Shown here in pieces: positions 63,237 to 64,000 of a stretch of 64,000 nucleotides of DNA; within the stretch, counting starts at the first letter, position 1; each line of letters opens with the position of its first letter. The DNA lies in contig JAZQQJ010000027.1 of the NCBI GenBank assembly GCA_045629005.1, positions 14,603 to 78,602 on the forward strand, written 5' to 3'. The DNA is from RGIG3528 sp045629005 (GTDB taxonomy: Bacteria > Bacillota > Clostridia > Lachnospirales > Lachnospiraceae). Made by a program: the position numbers and the translations under genes. The notes under the pieces are model-generated. The model did no database searches, was not told where the DNA came from, and saw nothing but the letters and a program-made list of their open reading frames with translations.

Positions 63237-63323
63237 AATAAATTGGCTTATTAGGGATAATCCCTTTTTGCGAACAGGGCTTGTTTTTGGAATAACAGCT
63301 CAAATTTGAAAGGAAGTGTTTTT

Positions 63324-64000
63324 ATGACTAAGATTGACATTATCTCCGGTTTCCTTGGAGCAGGAAAGACAACGCTTATCAAGAAGCTTCTTGAAAGTGC
63401 ATTTAAAGGAGAAAAGGTCGTTCTTATTGAGAACGAATTTGGTGAAATCGGTATTGATGGCGGCTTCTTAAAGGATGCAGGCATTGAAATTACCGAAATG
63501 AATTCCGGATGTATATGCTGCTCACTTGTAGGTGACTTCGGTGAAGCACTTAAGAAGGTGCTTGAACAGTTCCACCCTGACAGAATCATTATTGAGCCAT
63601 CAGGCGTAGGCAAATTATCAGACGTTATGAAAGCTGTCCTTGATGTTAAGGAATCAGCTGATATAACTCTTAACAGCCGTGCAACAGTTGTTGACTGCAA
63701 TAAAGCAAAGATGTACATGAAAAACTTCGGCGAATTTTTCAACAACCAGATTGAAAGTGCCGGTGCTGTTATCCTCAGCCGTACTCAGACTGCTAAGGAT
63801 GGCGTTGTTACTGATTGCGTTGAAAGAATCAGAGAACTTAATCCTGATTGCGCTATCGTAACAACACCTTGGGATGATATCGATGCTGCAAGCATCATCA
63901 GCGCTATGGAGCAGACCAATACAGTTGATGCACTTATGAGCGAAGTGATCTCCGAGCATGAGCATGAGCATCACCATCATGAGCATCATCATCACGAAGA
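63324..64000 (+). CDS. COG0523/CobW family metal-chaperone GTPase, 3' end missing
   Basis: P-loop GTPase that delivers metal (often zinc) to a client protein. Open at the right edge after 225 codons. Walker A GFLGAGKTT, the diagnostic CxCC metal motif GCICC, and a histidine-rich stretch (HEHEHHHHEHHHHE, from about residue 212) that would bind metal. The second nucleotide motif, normally TKxD, appears as SRTQT. RBS AAGGAAG. Subgroup and client cannot be told without the rest. Confidence 0.9.
   Translation, partial: MTKIDIISGFLGAGKTTLIKKLLESAFKGEKVVLIENEFGEIGIDGGFLKDAGIEITEMNSGCICCSLVGDFGEALKKVLEQFHPDRIIIEPSGVGKLSDVMKAVLDVKESADITLNSRATVVDCNKAKMYMKNFGEFFNNQIESAGAVILSRTQTAKDGVVTDCVERIRELNPDCAIVTTPWDDIDAASIISAMEQTNTVDALMSEVISEHEHEHHHHEHHHHE

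Overview
The window looks like chromosomal DNA of a Gram-positive gut or rumen clostridium, most likely Lachnospiraceae. Evidence: low-to-mid GC, strong AGGAGG ribosome binding sites, Firmicutes-type sigma-70 promoters, many rho-independent hairpins, hybrid histidine kinases and pectin-degrading lipoproteins typical of that family, a heterodimeric ABC exporter, and a Tad-like pilus locus of a kind seen in Lachnospiraceae. I cannot name a genus. No rRNA, tRNA, CRISPR array, prophage or insertion sequence was seen.

Layout. 1-4909: a truncated papain/C39-like gene, a hybrid histidine kinase, and the psuK-psuG pseudouridine catabolism operon. 5010-9142: a heterodimeric ABC exporter and a PilZ protein. 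9265-12729: argF, two small proteins, coaX and dusB. 12814-17334: asd, a PAS hybrid kinase, hisS and rpsT. 17525-26037: comEA (probably with a rare ATT start), comEC, a HicB antitoxin remnant, an AIM24-like protein, a rhamnogalacturonan lyase lipoprotein, a polysaccharide deacetylase lipoprotein and an Mrp-type Fe-S carrier.

26117-37934: three paralogous glycerophosphotransferase/glycosyltransferase genes, then leuS, nfo, a PHP hydrolase, a phosphoribosyltransferase and licD. This is a wall or teichoic-acid-like polymer region beside housekeeping genes. 37933-47118: a class A penicillin-binding protein, potABCD polyamine uptake (PotA carries a large insertion), argH and a small acidic protein.

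47391-59862 is the main accessory block. It holds twelve co-directional, mostly overlapping genes: an unknown protein, a TadZ-like ATPase with a degenerate P-loop, a membrane-anchored TadA/CpaF-like ATPase, a fused TadB-TadC-like platform protein, six small single-pass proteins that look like pilins or pseudopilins, and two very large secreted proteins with InlB-type B-repeats. Together they look like a divergent Tad-like surface appendage or secretion machine with its own adhesins. No prepilin peptidase or sortase is visible in the window.

59872-64000: rqcH, a 7-copy 53-bp hairpin repeat array, a PD-(D/E)XK-like protein, and the start of a COG0523 (CobW-type) metal-chaperone GTPase that runs off the right edge.
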